64,000 bases of DNA, from contig JALJCO010003522.1 in NCBI GenBank assembly GCA_023101725.1, positions 53,967-117,966 of the forward strand, given 5' to 3'. Under the pieces are notes generated by a model. The model searched no databases. It saw only the letters and a list, made by a program, of their open reading frames with translations, and was not told the origin of the DNA. Position numbers and translations under genes: made by a program. The DNA comes from Atherinomorus stipes. Taxonomy: Eukaryota; Chordata; Actinopteri; Atheriniformes; Atherinidae. Positions within the stretch are counted from its first letter, which is position 1, and each line of letters begins with the position of its first letter. Below, piece after piece: positions 43,835 to 54,656 of the stretch.

Positions 43835-44736
43835 GTGGACCCGGCTTCCTGTGGCCCCCCGCGGGCCCTGCTGACCCTGAAGGTAGGTGCACACACACAT
43901 GAAAGTGGAGGAACGGACTGATGTTCCTTCTGCTTTATCCATGATGATGATGATCAGTGATGAAGATTTCAGAGCTCTTTATGAGAAATTCATCGAAATA
44001 AACCATTTAATACGATTCGGTTTCAAAGAGCTAAAACATAAATGACTGTTTAAAAGCAAATCAGTTGTAATGATAAGTTTATTGTAACAGTATTTAACTT
44101 CAGCTACATTTTAATGTGATCAATAATTAAATGAAGACGGAAAAGTTCCTTAAATACAGCAATAAAAAAGGTGAATCATATATAACAGATTTGATGATAA
44201 AGGAATCATCTAATAGCTGCTTAATGTCATTGATCAGACATATGAACGTGTCTCCTGTGTGTTTTTAAGTGTGAGCTGGTTTGCAGATGCAACCACAGCA
44301 GACTGACGGCAGACATGCTTCAGTTTTGTGTTTGTGTCTACAGGGGCCCCCCTGCCCGTCTTCCAGCTCCCTGATGGGAAGCTCCACCTCCCTCTTGGAC
44401 TGTAAGTAAAAGACCAAACGTGATGAGAGTTTAGCATCAGCAGCTGAGCTTCTGTCTGTACGTCTGCTCTGTTCTGCTGTAAAATGTGTGTTTGTGTCTC
44501 TGCAGGAAGCCAGTGTGCATCGCCCGCCACACCAGCCGCTCACGGTAAGTTCCTCCTCCAAATCTGCTTCTCTCCACTCCTGACCCATCAGTGGATCCGC
44601 TTTCTGCTTTCTTGTCTCAATATGACTCTTTTAGAAACGTTTTAATAAAGCGAGTCACCATGGAAACGCGTGAGCTCTGTTCTGACTGTTTTTTATTCTG
44701 TTTTGTGGCTTTAGGAAAAGGAAGCGTGACTGTTGA
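43835..44736 (+). CDS. Last four coding exons of an unrecognised host gene
   Basis: Four exons with GT-AG borders and consistent phases: 43835-43882 (48 nt), 44344-44401 (58 nt), 44506-44544 (39 nt) and 44715-44736. Acceptors are GGGTCAG, TGTCTACAG, TCTCTGCAG and GGCTTTAG. Donors are GTAGGT, GTAAGT and GTAAGT. The joined product reads GPGFLWPPAGPADPEG; then APLPVFQLPDGKLHLPLGL; then KPVCIARHTSRS; then RKRKRDC and stop. An AATAAA signal lies 13 bp after the stop. The C-terminus is strongly basic (possible nuclear signal), the rest proline-rich. I do not recognise the family. Upstream exons lie beyond the pyrimidine tract and were not identified. Four matching splice borders in phase are unlikely by chance. 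Confidence 0.6.
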
Positions 44737-44749
44737 GGAATTTTTCTTT

Positions 44750-44755
44750 AATAAA
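44750..44755 (+). terminator. Polyadenylation signal AATAAA
   Basis: AATAAA lies 13 bp after the TGA stop of the terminal exon. This is a very short 3' UTR if used. Confidence 0.45.
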
Positions 44756-44759
44756 GGCA

Positions 44760-45747
44760 CGAAGATGAGAAGTTTTAACAAAGTTTTATTCAATGCTGCA
44801 GCATATGAAAAATAGTGAGAGTCACTCAGTAGACGGATCTGCTCAGCGAGTCTGACCTCGCTTCCTCATTTGCAATAGATATACTGGTCCTGAAAGGGGA
44901 GTGATTGGTTCACGCCTTACAGTTAAACAGACGTTGTCTCATCCATCAGGTCCAGCTCAGCTTGCACCTGATCTATGAGTAAGATATCCAGACAGACAAC
45001 ACCGTCTGGCCCCCTACGCTAAGTCAATTTTGGGACCCTGACCTAAAGTCAGAGGAACTAGTATCCTCTACTTAACATTTAAAAGAGGATCTTATATTAT
45101 CTGATAGAAGCTGTTTACAGTTTCGTTCTGATTCATAGCTGACCTCTTCTTTACCCCCTGCAGCACCAAATGTAACACAAGCATATTGTAGTTCACACAT
45201 TTATAAGTAAATAAGCAAATCACCCTTAATGAAATATGGCTCTTATAAGCAGGTAAAATTGATCATGACAAGCTTACGTGGGAATTTCCACTACAGTGAC
45301 GATGATGACGCGTGGTCGCCCAGATCTTCGCGGCGGATGACGTCTTCTTCCTTTGACAGTTTATCGTTGATTGACAGCCTGTTTTTCTGCTCCTACATAG
45401 GGAAGAAGATCCACCCCCACCTGCAGGAACCAGCACCATCTTCTCCTTTTTTTCTTTTGTTCACCACTTTCTCTTTTTTTCATGACCTTCATCTTTTTTC
45501 CGTGCAAAAGTCTCGCTCCACTCCTCAACTTTTCTACCTTCATCCGTCACTTGTCCAGACTTTCTGTCGGTCTGGACTTTGCTTTAAGTGTTTTACTGAA
45601 ACTCCTTTTTAGTCCTGTTCTTCAACCTGAATGATTTCAGAGGGATGTGTTTGTTTTACATGTGTGTGTATGTGTTATATATGTGTTGGTTTGTTCGTAT
45701 GTTTGTTTGTTTGCCGCTTAACACAGACCTCTGAATCATTCAGGTGT
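44760..45747. other. Intergenic, no gene supported
   Basis: An acceptor-like TCCTACATAG at 45400 precedes GGAAGAAGATCCACC, but no donor or frame makes an exon convincing. The frame at 45229-45612 has no motif I recognise. Confidence 0.35.
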
Positions 45748-45751
45748 TTAA

Positions 45752-46398
45752 AGGATGAGTATCTTTGCTTTTCAACATGGATCTTATTTTTTAGGAATTT
45801 ATACATGTATTTACTCACCGGTGAAATTTCTGTCTCTCTCTCACCCCTTTGAACGATATTTAAGTTAGTGGCCATCCACGTATGTCCATATAATGGGAGT
45901 AAGGGTGGCTAAATGAATGGCTCTCTGTGAGGCATTATCTGCAGCAAAACTCCTGAATTTCACCAATACTTTAAGACGAATAAACAGAGGAACGCGAGTA
46001 CCGTTCTCCTGTGTGTTCAGAATTTTGTAATTTCCGGTTTGTTGTTGTCTGGCTAGCTAGCTGCTCTTGTCCGCAGAGCTGCAGCTGTAGAGTGTGGAGT
46101 ACACCCCCCAGTAACAAACGGCAAGCTAAGTCTGAACTCACGGGACAATAGTACTCTGTCGTTTGTTCATTTACCTTACAGTATTGGTAAAATTTAGGAG
46201 TTTTGTTGCAGATAACGCCTTACAGAGAGGCCAATTCATTCTGCCCCTTCACTCCCATCATATGGATGTATGCGGATGGCGACTAATCTAAATATCATCT
46301 GAAGGAGTCAGAGTGATATAGAAGTTTTACCGGTAAGTAAATGCACATATAAATTCTTATTAATAAGGTCCATGTTGGTAAATAAAGAAACGTATCCT
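45752..46398. mobile_element. Palindromic TTAA MITE, copy C
   Basis: The element is 647 bp, flanked by perfect TTAA at 45748-45751 and 46399-46402. The ends are AGGATGAG and CGTATCCT. Inner blocks GGAATTTATACATGTATTTA, CAAAACTCCTGAATTTC and TCTCCTGTGTGTTCAG recur as complements on the other arm (AAGTAAATGCACATATAAAT, TTTAGGAGTTTTGTTGC and CTGAACTCACGGGAC). It is diverged from copies A and B. Confidence 0.9.
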
Positions 46399-46402
46399 TT
46401 AA

Positions 46403-47760
46403 AGGCTTCAAACTCAGAACTGGGCTGAAAATCAGTGGCAACAGGTGTTACGGAGGGCTGGACCCTCCCAGGTCAAAGACCTGGGAAGAAATGTGAAAAC
46501 AGAAAACAGAACAAGCAGCAGCCAACGTGTTTCAGTAACTCTCTGCTTCATTTTCTTGCCTTTCTCTGCCTTTTTTCTGGGTGGTTGCAGACTTTTGCAC
46601 ACTATCCTATCCAAGGTAAGAATCCGCCTACGTCATCACATCTTCATATACAACAATTCATGGACTTCAGTCTGTGTCACCTGGTTAAACTGTGGAAATC
46701 TCTTTTCTTTTCCTGGTGCCTGAGACGACCTGACTGAGGAAGACATCATGCCAAAGATTCCAAGGACTCAAAGTAACCAGAGGAAGTGTTGCTGATGTTC
46801 AGAGAGGCTTGAAGTTCTTTAATTAGTTTTATATCTTTTTTTCTTTTATAAATCTTTTGGAATTCCTTCTGGTTTCCAGCTCAGACCGTTAGTCTCCATC
46901 TGTATCTTCTGTGATCCATCTCCAGAGGCACACCTTCACCCTCCACCTTCTGCCACCACTCTGCAGGTAAAATTCAGCTTCAGTCTCCTGCTGCAGCTTC
47001 TACCATCCAGCAAAAAACACTTCCATCGCTTCATATACTTTCTGATTTAAACTGTTCAGAACTAATCTTCTGCAGATGGAAACTGTCTCCATGGTAACGT
47101 CCTCCCTTCATCTTCAGCCTCCATCCTCCATCTCTGTCCTTGTACACGAAGCTCCACCTGCAGTCTGCCATCTACCTGCAAACCATCCACCTCCAGAACA
47201 ACCCACCTCTATAATTCTTTCTATTTATCAGGTATATAGGTATATCAGGTGGTATATATATATATATATATATACCACCTTCTATAAATCAGACTGTGAA
47301 TGAGATATTAAAAAGTCCTTCAGTGAAAACTTTAAGAATACAGTTAGCAGCAAAGCTTGAAAGTTTGGTTTCTGTTAGTGCTCCTGCAGTGGAGATTTTT
47401 TACCTGGAATAAGAGAAAAAACTCATTTTGAGAAAACGGCTTTGAAAGTATTGGATTGTAAAATTCTCCACATTTTTGTTCTGTAACACTATTTACAGAC
47501 ATCAGATCCAAACAGATTTATGAGCTGGAAATGTCAAGTTTGGAAATAAACTCCTAAAATGTTGATTTTGGATGTGTTTTTTTACACTCGTCTGAAAGAA
47601 AACATGTTGAAGGAAGGAAAAAACACAAAAATCTCAAAATTGACCAGGTGATGAAAAACGGGGTTTTTACCTGTAGTGTCTTGCCTTAATTTAAAAGTGC
47701 TGATTTTGCTCACCAAACTGATCTCGCATCATTTGACCCAGGGACCAACTGATTGTACTG
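46403..47760. other. Possible short spliced transcript; no firm exon
   Basis: Splice-like pairs occur: GGTTGCAG at 46590 with CAAGGTAAGA about 25 nt later, and GGTTTCCAG at about 46880 with CTGCAGGTAAAA near 46967. The second interval is open in one frame (starting LRPLVSICIFCD). Phases do not link to each other or to the gene at 43835 in a way I can defend. Repeated CTCCACCT-like blocks near 47140-47215 suggest degenerate tandem DNA. Confidence 0.2.
47249..47281. repeat. AT-core perfect palindrome
   Basis: AGGTGG, a TA run, then CCACCT: an inverted repeat that would extrude as a cruciform. Confidence 0.85.
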
Positions 47761-47767
47761 AAGGTCT

Positions 47768-47830
47768 AGCGCAGGGATGCCAACCTCCAGCCCTCAGGCC
47801 CTGCTTTTCTACAAGTTTTAGATGTTTCAA
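47768..47830 (+). repeat. Fragment of the MITE family seen at 2688
   Basis: GCGCAGGGATGCCAACCTCC followed by CAGCCCTCAGGCC and GTTTTAGATGTTTC resembles one end of the fish hAT-MITE group to which 2688-2890 belongs. Only one end is present. Confidence 0.35.
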
Positions 47831-48149
47831 AATAATAGGTCATTGTGCAGAATATAACAACAAACTGTTGGATCTATTTCATTTGCATCCATTTGATTTA
47901 TAATGATATAATAGACATCAGGAGAGCTAACATCTTTACATCTTGTTTATACTATCGGCTCTTAATCATCATTAATGATTCAGGAAATACTCTCCTGTTA
48001 ACCAACAGTCTATACTTTACACAGGCATCACTTCCTTCATAGTAACAAGCTAAGAAGCAACAATGTTGTTGAAAAGGTGATACTTCTGTGGTATGAGTGA
48101 GGTTTGTAGCTGGAGAAGTGAGGTGGCAGCACAGGAAATTTCATTTCCA

Positions 48150-48845
48150 TTTATTTATTTAATAGACAGCGCATATTAATGGACATCAGCAACGTAAATA
48201 TGCCAGATTGTAGCACAGGTGCTAATTTACATCTGCAGTCCCTAGGCAGGTGAATGAAAAATACAACAGACAAAAAGAAAAAAGAAAATACACGTCTATA
48301 TGCAAACATAAACACGTACATAAGCACGTATACGCACACATGCACACGCACAAGTACAAGCATACACAGGTAAAGAAAAGATAAAAACAACCCGCATAGA
48401 TAGTCATTATGAGGACAGTTTACTGATGGTCACAGGTTTGGTTTTCCTTTATCCAATCTTTCAATTGTGACTTGAATATGTTATATGATTCTGAGTTTCT
48501 TATGTTGAGAAGTAAACTGTTCCATATTTAGCTCCATTGACTGCGAAAGTAGTTTGTCCAAAAGCAGTGCGCCTGCATGGCACTTCACAGTCACCCCGAG
48601 CTGCAGCCCTAGTGGCCATTTTACTGGCATACCGAAATGTAATAAAGTCTGTCAGAGGAGGCAGGGCCAGTCCATGTAACACCTTATATATCAAGCAAGC
48701 ATTCTTTAAGTTAACAAAGTTATTAAAATCAAGAAATTTATATTTATCTAAAATAATGCAGTGGTGGAAACTGAAAGATTTTTTATCAAAGATTTTTTAT
48801 GGCTTTCTTAAAAGGGATTCTATGGGTTTGAGTGTTGTACCAAGT
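48150..48845 (-). mobile_element. LINE C-terminal and 3' UTR fragment
   Basis: Reading leftwards from about 48840, the sequence encodes TTLKPIESLLRK, SFHHCIILDKYKFLDF, LIYKVLHGLALPPLTDFITF, then ATRAAARGDCEVP and RRTAFGQTTFAVNGAKYG. This is the common C-terminal part of fish L2-like LINE polyproteins (usual form HGLAPPPL..RSTRAAxRGDC). A stop after LLRKP and frameshift-like loss near 48500 show decay. The 48150-48420 part looks like 3' UTR. Its endonuclease and RT are absent. Confidence 0.7.
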
Positions 48846-48848
48846 TCA

Positions 48849-49050
48849 GTTAGCATTAGCCAGCTTGATAACGTGCCTAACTTTGTGCGGCTGAAAACAC
48901 ACAAGCATCTGAAAGCGTCTCCTTTCTTGGCAGTCCCCAGTTGTTCCACTGGAAACGGGGGGTACAGACCCGATTTTCAGATGTTTGTGTGTTTTAAGAC
49001 GCACAATGTTAGGCAGCACGCCGGTAAACGTTAGCTGGCTAATGCTAGCA
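48849..49050. repeat. Hairpin-forming inverted repeat, arms about 75 bp
   Basis: GTTAGCATTAGCCAGC, GTGCCTAACTTTGTGCG and CACACAAGCATCTGAAA on the left are matched by the complement of TTTTCAGATGTTTGTGTG, GCGCACAATGTTAGGCA-like and GCTGGCTAATGCTAGC on the right. A spacer of about 60 bp lies between. It probably represents a short palindromic MITE. Confidence 0.8.
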
Positions 49051-49654
49051 TGCTGTGAAGTGCCGGTGTTGTGCCCCACCGGCGACAAACAAACGTGTGT
49101 TTTATGATAAAGTTCGACCCTTCACCGCGGCAAATCGATCGCTTTGATCCAGCTTTTGATCCAGTATCACTTCAGTCTAGAATGAAAACTTAAGTATGTT
49201 TGGAGTTTATCCGATTTAAACAGTATAACAGAGCAGGAACGGCTGTCGTTAACATGGCCCGGAAGAGGAAGTGTCCAAAATCCGGGAACTTCCGGTAAGC
49301 GTGATAATCCCCTATTGTTATTATTAGTCTTATTATATCTGTAGGAAGGGTTATTTCTTAGGTTATAACACAAATAGTTTTAGCAGATGTGCACTACTAT
49401 CATTATTAGTAGTAAAGTAGTAGTAGTAGTTTCATCAGTGGCGTCGCCAGCCGATTTTCCGGGGGCTCCAGCCTTCGATGTTTGGAGTCTAGCCCCGGGT
49501 ATGAATTTACTGTTTAACCACCTTTTCCTTAAAAAAATCAGATGAAAATCCAAATGACCCAGCTTTCTACCAGCACTTGAACGCACCATGACTGCGCGCG
49601 AGGTTTTTTTATACCTATTTTTCAATATAGAGTCTTATAGAATCTGATAAATGC
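49051..49654. other. Intergenic; possible hAT end at 49437
   Basis: CAGTGGCGTCGCCAGCC at about 49437 resembles a hAT terminus, but no partner end was identified, in part because the LINE splits the region. A TAG/TAGTAG run lies at 49408-49428. Confidence 0.35.
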
Positions 49655-49768
49655 ATCATATTTCAATACTTTTAAAAAAAAATTTTTATTAGAGATAGAA
49701 GCAAAATACAACAAGTCAGTATTGAACACTAGAGAAAGAACAACTGTTGACAATAGCAAATTGATATA

Positions 49769-52643
49769 TCAACAAACAGACAAGAAACAAAAAAAAATTA
49801 AGGGGGTAAAAAGCTGAAAATTTTCCATAATCTCATACAGTTTAGCTGCATTTGCAGTATGCATCGTACTTGAACATTTTTTAAGAAAGGAGAGTTCATT
49901 TTTGAGGGCAGACAATGACAGTGAACATTTTGCATATCGGCATTTGTGAATGTAGTATTTAGAAACAATAATTACAATATTCATCAGATATTCCATATTT
50001 TTTTCTTTGACAAATAGACCAAACTGAATATTTTGATAAGAGAAGAAATCTATATTTATGGTTTTGGAAGACAGGAAGTTGTGAAGCGATAACCATAAAT
50101 TGTGAACTTCACTGCACTCAAAGAAGAGGTGTTTAGTAGTCTCCAGGTGTGTTTTGCAAAAACCACAATTTTCCACATCAAATTTAAATCTTTTTTTTAA
50201 GAATTCATTTGAAGGATAAATATTATTAATTGTTTTAAAATGTAGTTCTTTGTGTTTGGGGGGAATTGGTAATTTTAAATATTTTGTCCTGATTTTATAT
50301 ATTATAGATTTGTTAAAGTTTTGTAAGGCAAGCGTGTTTTTTGTTTTTCCTGGATACATGTTGTTCAGTGAATATTGATTTAAGAATTTATTATTACATT
50401 TTTTGTCCACAACATCTACTGAATCAATTTGAATTTTATGTAGTCTTGGTGTTGTGATGTAGGATAAATTATTTTTGACTGACTGAATGAGGGCGACAGG
50501 AATGTTTTTAATTACTTTCTTATAATTTGCATTTGAACAATCAATTCCATATTTGTTGTTAAAATCTTCTAAATTAAGAATGTTACCATTATCATCCAGC
50601 AAGTGAACAATTGACCAGATCTGTTTCTTCTACCAGTCTTCCATAAATATAGATTTCCTTCCACTTAGTATTACTCTGTTATTCCACAGTGGAACATTAT
50701 GTGGGCTGAAATTAAGTTTAAACATAATTTTCCACTGTAACAAAACTTGTTGATGGAAGGTAGAGAGTTGAATAGGCAATTCAGATAATTCAAAATCACT
50801 TTTCAATAACAACTCAATACCACCAACTTTCTGAAATACAAATGTCGGCACTGCAAACCAAATAAGACCATTATTCATTAAAACGGATTGGAGCCATCTA
50901 ATTTTTAATGTTCCGTTCATAATTTCAAAGTCGATTGCCTTGATACCACCGTCTTTATAATTTTTTGTCAAGTCTCTTTTGCTGATATAATGGTGTTTGT
51001 TTTTCCAGATGAAGTTAAAATTCATTCTGTTTATCTCTTTTATGAGTCTTGGAGGGACAGCTAGAGAGTATGCGAGATATGTCAACCTGGATAAGGATTC
51101 AGTTTTTGTTAATAATGTTCTACCAAACAATGTCAAATCTCTTTAAAGCCAATTATTCATGGTCTTTTTACATTTATCAATATTATCTTGCAGATTCTTT
51201 TTTTCACTAGTAGTCTTACATTTAGTGATCCAGATTCCTAAATATTTAATCTCTTGTTTAACTGGTATATTAGAGATTGAAGATTCAGAGCATTTGTGAA
51301 TGCTCATAATTTCACATTTTTTAATATTCAACTGTAGCCCGGAGGCTTTTGAAGACAACTCTATTTCCTTTAATGCCAATGGTATTTGCTCTTTGTTCTT
51401 TAAAAAAGAGAGTTGTATCGTCTGCAAACTGACTTAGGATTATTTTATTGTCATTAATTTCCAACCCTTCAATGTGGGAGTTTTTAATAGTAATTGCTAG
51501 TAATTCTGTTACAATAATAAATAAGAGAGGTGAAATACTACAACCCTGTCTTATTCCTCTTTCTACTTTGAATCTAGGACATGTGCCATTGATAAAGAAA
51601 CACAGCTGTTGATGTTGGTGTTTAACATAGTAATCATATCAAGAAATCTATTGCCAAATCTAAAATGACTCAATGTTTTAATAATGAATGCATGTTCCAC
51701 AGAATCAAATGCTTTATGGAAATCCAAAAATAATATAAAACCATCATCTTTTATTAGGTGACTATAATCAATAAGGTCCCGAACAAGGCGGATGTTATTG
51801 TGGATAGATCTACCTTTTAGAAAGCCAGACTGTGATCGACTAATTAATTTAGGTAAACCAGTTTTTAGTCTTGTTGCCAAAACTGTTGTGAGTATTTTAT
51901 AATCAGTGTTTAAAAGCGTAATGGGTCTTAAATTATTTAAATTTCTTTTATCTTTTCCAGGCTTTGGAATCAATTTTATTATCCCTTGTTTCATTGTTTC
52001 CATGAGTTCCTTTCTGATAACACATTGTTCCAAAGCCTGAAATAATAAAAGTTTTAGATCCTCCCAAAAATGTTTATAAAAGTTAGCTGTTAAGCCGTCT
52101 GGCCCGGGAGTGCGATCCGAGGCCATTTTTTAATTGCACAGTCAAATTCAGTTATTTTTAGCTTTGCATCACAAGTTTTTTTTAAAGTCTTCATCAATAA
52201 CAGGAATCATATGGCTTATTTTATCAAAAAGGGATGAAGTATCTTGTTCTATATGTGAAGATTTATAAAGGTGACTGTAGAAATGAAATACTTCATTTGT
52301 TATTTGTTCAGGTTCTGAACATTCCACTCCATCAATTAAAAGGTTATTGATTGCATTGTATTCCTGTCTTCTTTTTTCTAAGTTATAAAAAAAAAGCACT
52401 GTTTTTTTCTCCCTATTCAATCCACCTTGCTCTGGACCTTGTGTAGGCACCTTTTGCTCTGTTCATGTAAATCTCGTCTAATCTACACTGTAGTTTATTT
52501 AGAATTTCTTTATCCTCATCACTCCAATTTGATTTGCTGTAAATTGTCATGAGATCTTTGACTAACATTGTTTCTTCTGCTTTCATGTTTCTGTTTAATA
52601 CTTTTCCAAATGCAATTGACTGCTTTCTAATGCTATATTTCAA
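49769..52643 (-). pseudogene. LINE ORF2, reverse transcriptase and C-terminal region, broken
   Basis: Segments in order: KSNWSDEDKEILNKLQCRLD; LEKRRQEYNAINNLLIDG; RTPGPDGLTANFYKHFW; LNNLRPITLLNTDYKIL; FLKGRSIHNNIRLVRDLIDY; LFLDFHKAFDSVEHAF (catalytic Asp); RGIRQGCSISPLLF; SQFADDTTLF (catalytic Asp pair); IKYLGIWITKC; then MTLFGRTLLTKTESLSRL, and a C-terminal Cys/His block CGFCKTHLETTKHLFFEC. Breaks are +1 at a T9 run (about 52385), +1 at an A8 run (about 52173), -1 near an A6 run (about 52130), -1 near 51590 and +1 at a T6 run (about 51412), plus nonsense changes near 52415, 51138 and 50628. Confidence 0.85.
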
Positions 52644-52742
52644 GTATTCCCATTTAAGGATTGGTGTTTCAATAGTGTTATCATTTTTAATCTTTAGGAT
52701 AAGTTCTTTAATAATTTGACAAAAATCAGAATTTGTAAGCAG

Positions 52743-53543
52743 TTATGAGTTAAATTTCCAATAATTACTATGATTACTATTTTTATTTAGTTTTTTTAGT
52801 TTTAAATTAATGATGCAATGATCGCTTAAAGGGCAGTTTGCTATCATTGTTTCTTTAACATATTCCAGGATTGCGCCAGATACCAGCCAGTAATCAATGC
52901 GTGATCTACTTTGACCATTTGGTTTATGCCAGGTGAATTGTTGAAGTCCAATATGCAATTTTCTCCAAACGTCAGTCAATTTCATATTATTAACAAAATC
53001 TGCTATAATCGGATTTCTAGTTTCTCTTAGTGGCCGTGACGGCCATCGATCCAACCATTCATCTGGAGCCAAGTTGAAGTCCCCTCCAACTACAATATGA
53101 TCAGTAGGATAATTAGCCGTGAGCTCTGTGATAACTGTTGATATTCGATGTAGCAGATTTTTATTGTGTTGATCATTGTTATAACCATAAATGTTCAGCA
53201 AAATTATCGGAACATCATCAACTTCCAAAACACAAGCCACCCAGTGACCATTTTCATCTGCCGTTTCACACAAGACTTTACCCGGACATCTGTGGAAACA
53301 TATGGCAACTCCAGCCGAACAATTTGTGCCATGACTGAACAGAATTCTTTCTCCCCATTGTTGTGACCAAAACTTCGCATCAGATGCAATGGAATGAGTT
53401 TCTTGTATAAAGGTGCAGTGTGCTTCTTGACCTTTGCAAAACAGAAAAACAGCTTTTCGTTTAAGCGAGTCTTTAAGTCCCCTTGTATTAAAAGAAATAA
53501 AAGTTAGATCAGTTTTTAACTGAAAAATAGAACACATGAACAT
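52743..53543 (-). pseudogene. LINE ORF2, apurinic-type endonuclease domain
   Basis: The frame covers a complete APE-type endonuclease that nicks target DNA: FISFNTRGLKDSLKRKA (active-site Asn), IQETHS (catalytic Glu), IILLNIYGYN, VVGGDFNLAP (Asp-Phe-Asn), WHKPNGQSRSRIDYWLVS (Arg-Ile-Asp-Tyr) and CPLSDHCII (Ser-Asp-His). All signature residues are present. A stop at WKFNS ends it. The same frame continues beyond with LLTNSDFCQIIKEL, so the stop looks like a point change and not the natural end. Confidence 0.9.
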
Positions 53544-53556
53544 GTTTAACAGAAGC

Positions 53557-54552
53557 TTAGGAGTGGAGAAAACCTTGAGGTGGAGGTCCCCTAACAGGAT
53601 TGACCACTATTTTCTTTAATTCTTTGTGCTGCATTTTAGTGTACTTTTGGAGGGTTTTCCATGATGCGTTTACCTTCGATGAAAGCAAAAGGGCCTTTGA
53701 AACATGCAGCTTTGCCTTCCTTTCTTGCTTTTTCAATTTCTGGCCAAAGCGCCTGTCTCGCTTTCCAGTCTTCTGGGTCAGATCTTTGGCAAAGCGGATT
53801 CCTTCTTCTTTGCAAACTTGGGAAGTTTTGGTTCTCCTCCAAATGTCGTCTCTCAGTCCTCGTCTCACAAACAAAATGATGATTTGCCGGTCTCTGTCAT
53901 GTACCTTTCGACCCACTCCATGGACAAGATCGCCCTCTTTATTCATCTTAGCCGCCAAGTCAGGTGCAATTTTGCATAGAAGCTCCACAACTTCTGCACA
54001 GATATTTTCAGTAGATTTTTCCTTTTTTTTCCTTTTATGCGGAGGCACCACCGTCTTTTGTATCTTCCACTGTTTTGGACTTCTTCTTTCAAGCGCAGAT
54101 TATCTTTGGTGAGTACATCCACTTGTTTTTCCATTTCTTTGATTTTGTTTTTACAACCTTTAAGCTCCTCAGAATTTAGCTGAACCGATTTAGCAATAGC
54201 AGCTAACATAGCACTGTGTTGCTGCATTTGTTTGCCAACTTCTTCCATGCGGTCATCTACTTTCTGTCCAAGAGAGCTGATTGCGTTCAATATAGCCTCA
54301 GTATTCATTTCTTCTTGAGACGTACCTGGCTCTTTTGTCCATGTGTGGGTTCTTTTCGGGAGTGCAGGTCGGGGTATTAGCTTCTCTGTTTCTTTTGTCA
54401 GCTGTAGCCGACTCCATAGGCATGGCGTAGTCGTGGTCATCTCCGGTCACTCCACCTGCTTTTATTCTGGAGTGTTTTAGTTGTTGTGGGAATGACTTTG
54501 GTGTTTTTTTTTCATTCTTTAAGCTGCGCGTTGGTTTGAGTAGTTTCAGCAA
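53557..54552 (-). pseudogene. LINE ORF1 (RNA-binding/coiled-coil protein), frameshifted
   Basis: Three overlapping frames make up ORF1. The first (54552-54298) starts MLKLLKPTRSLKNEKK. The second (about 54300-54050) has a coiled-coil-like stretch (GQKVDDRMEEVGKQMQQH, then LKGCKNKIKEMEKQVDVL) and NSGRYKRRWCLRIKG, the start of the L1-type RNA-binding domain. The third covers EGDLVHGVGRKVHDRDRQ, IIILFVRRGLRDDIWRRTK and, after another shift (53842-53636), KARQALWPEIEKARKEGKAA and GPFAFIEGKRI. This is the normal order in L1/Tx1 ORF1, which binds element RNA. Confidence 0.8.
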
Positions 54553-54656
54553 GTGGTTTGTTTCATAAATGAGTTTTTAAGTCGGGACCTCTGAGGGAGC
54601 TCAGGGAAGTGCGACTGGTAGGTACGCCATTTACCCCGGAATCATATTTCAATACT

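Larger units (their letters stand above)
49671..54640 (-). mobile_element. Near full-length L1/Tx1-clade LINE with perfect 16-bp target duplication
   Basis: ATCATATTTCAATACT flanks the element exactly (49655-49670 and 54641-54656). On the minus strand it contains a 5' leader, ORF1 (about 54552-53557), ORF2 with endonuclease, RT and C-terminal region (53543-49769), and a short 3' UTR with an AATAAA-like signal (about 49688) and a T9 run before the target duplication. At about 4.97 kb it is almost complete for this clade. ORF1 and ORF2 contain frameshifts, mainly in homopolymer runs, and several nonsense changes, so this copy is not active as read. Confidence 0.93.

Noticed and set aside
43845..43920. 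Collagen-like GQQGPRGATGSR on the minus strand
   Set aside because: Short, chance Gly pattern opposite the plus-strand exon with its clear splice borders.
42401..43942. Frames of 300-500 codons in both directions over the pyrimidine tract
   Set aside because: No A on one strand means no stops. Pro/Ser/Leu or Arg/Glu/Gly runs are the expected artefact.
45229..45612. 127-codon frame with acceptor-like site at 45400
   Set aside because: Phe/Ser/Leu-rich, no motif, no donor giving a good exon.
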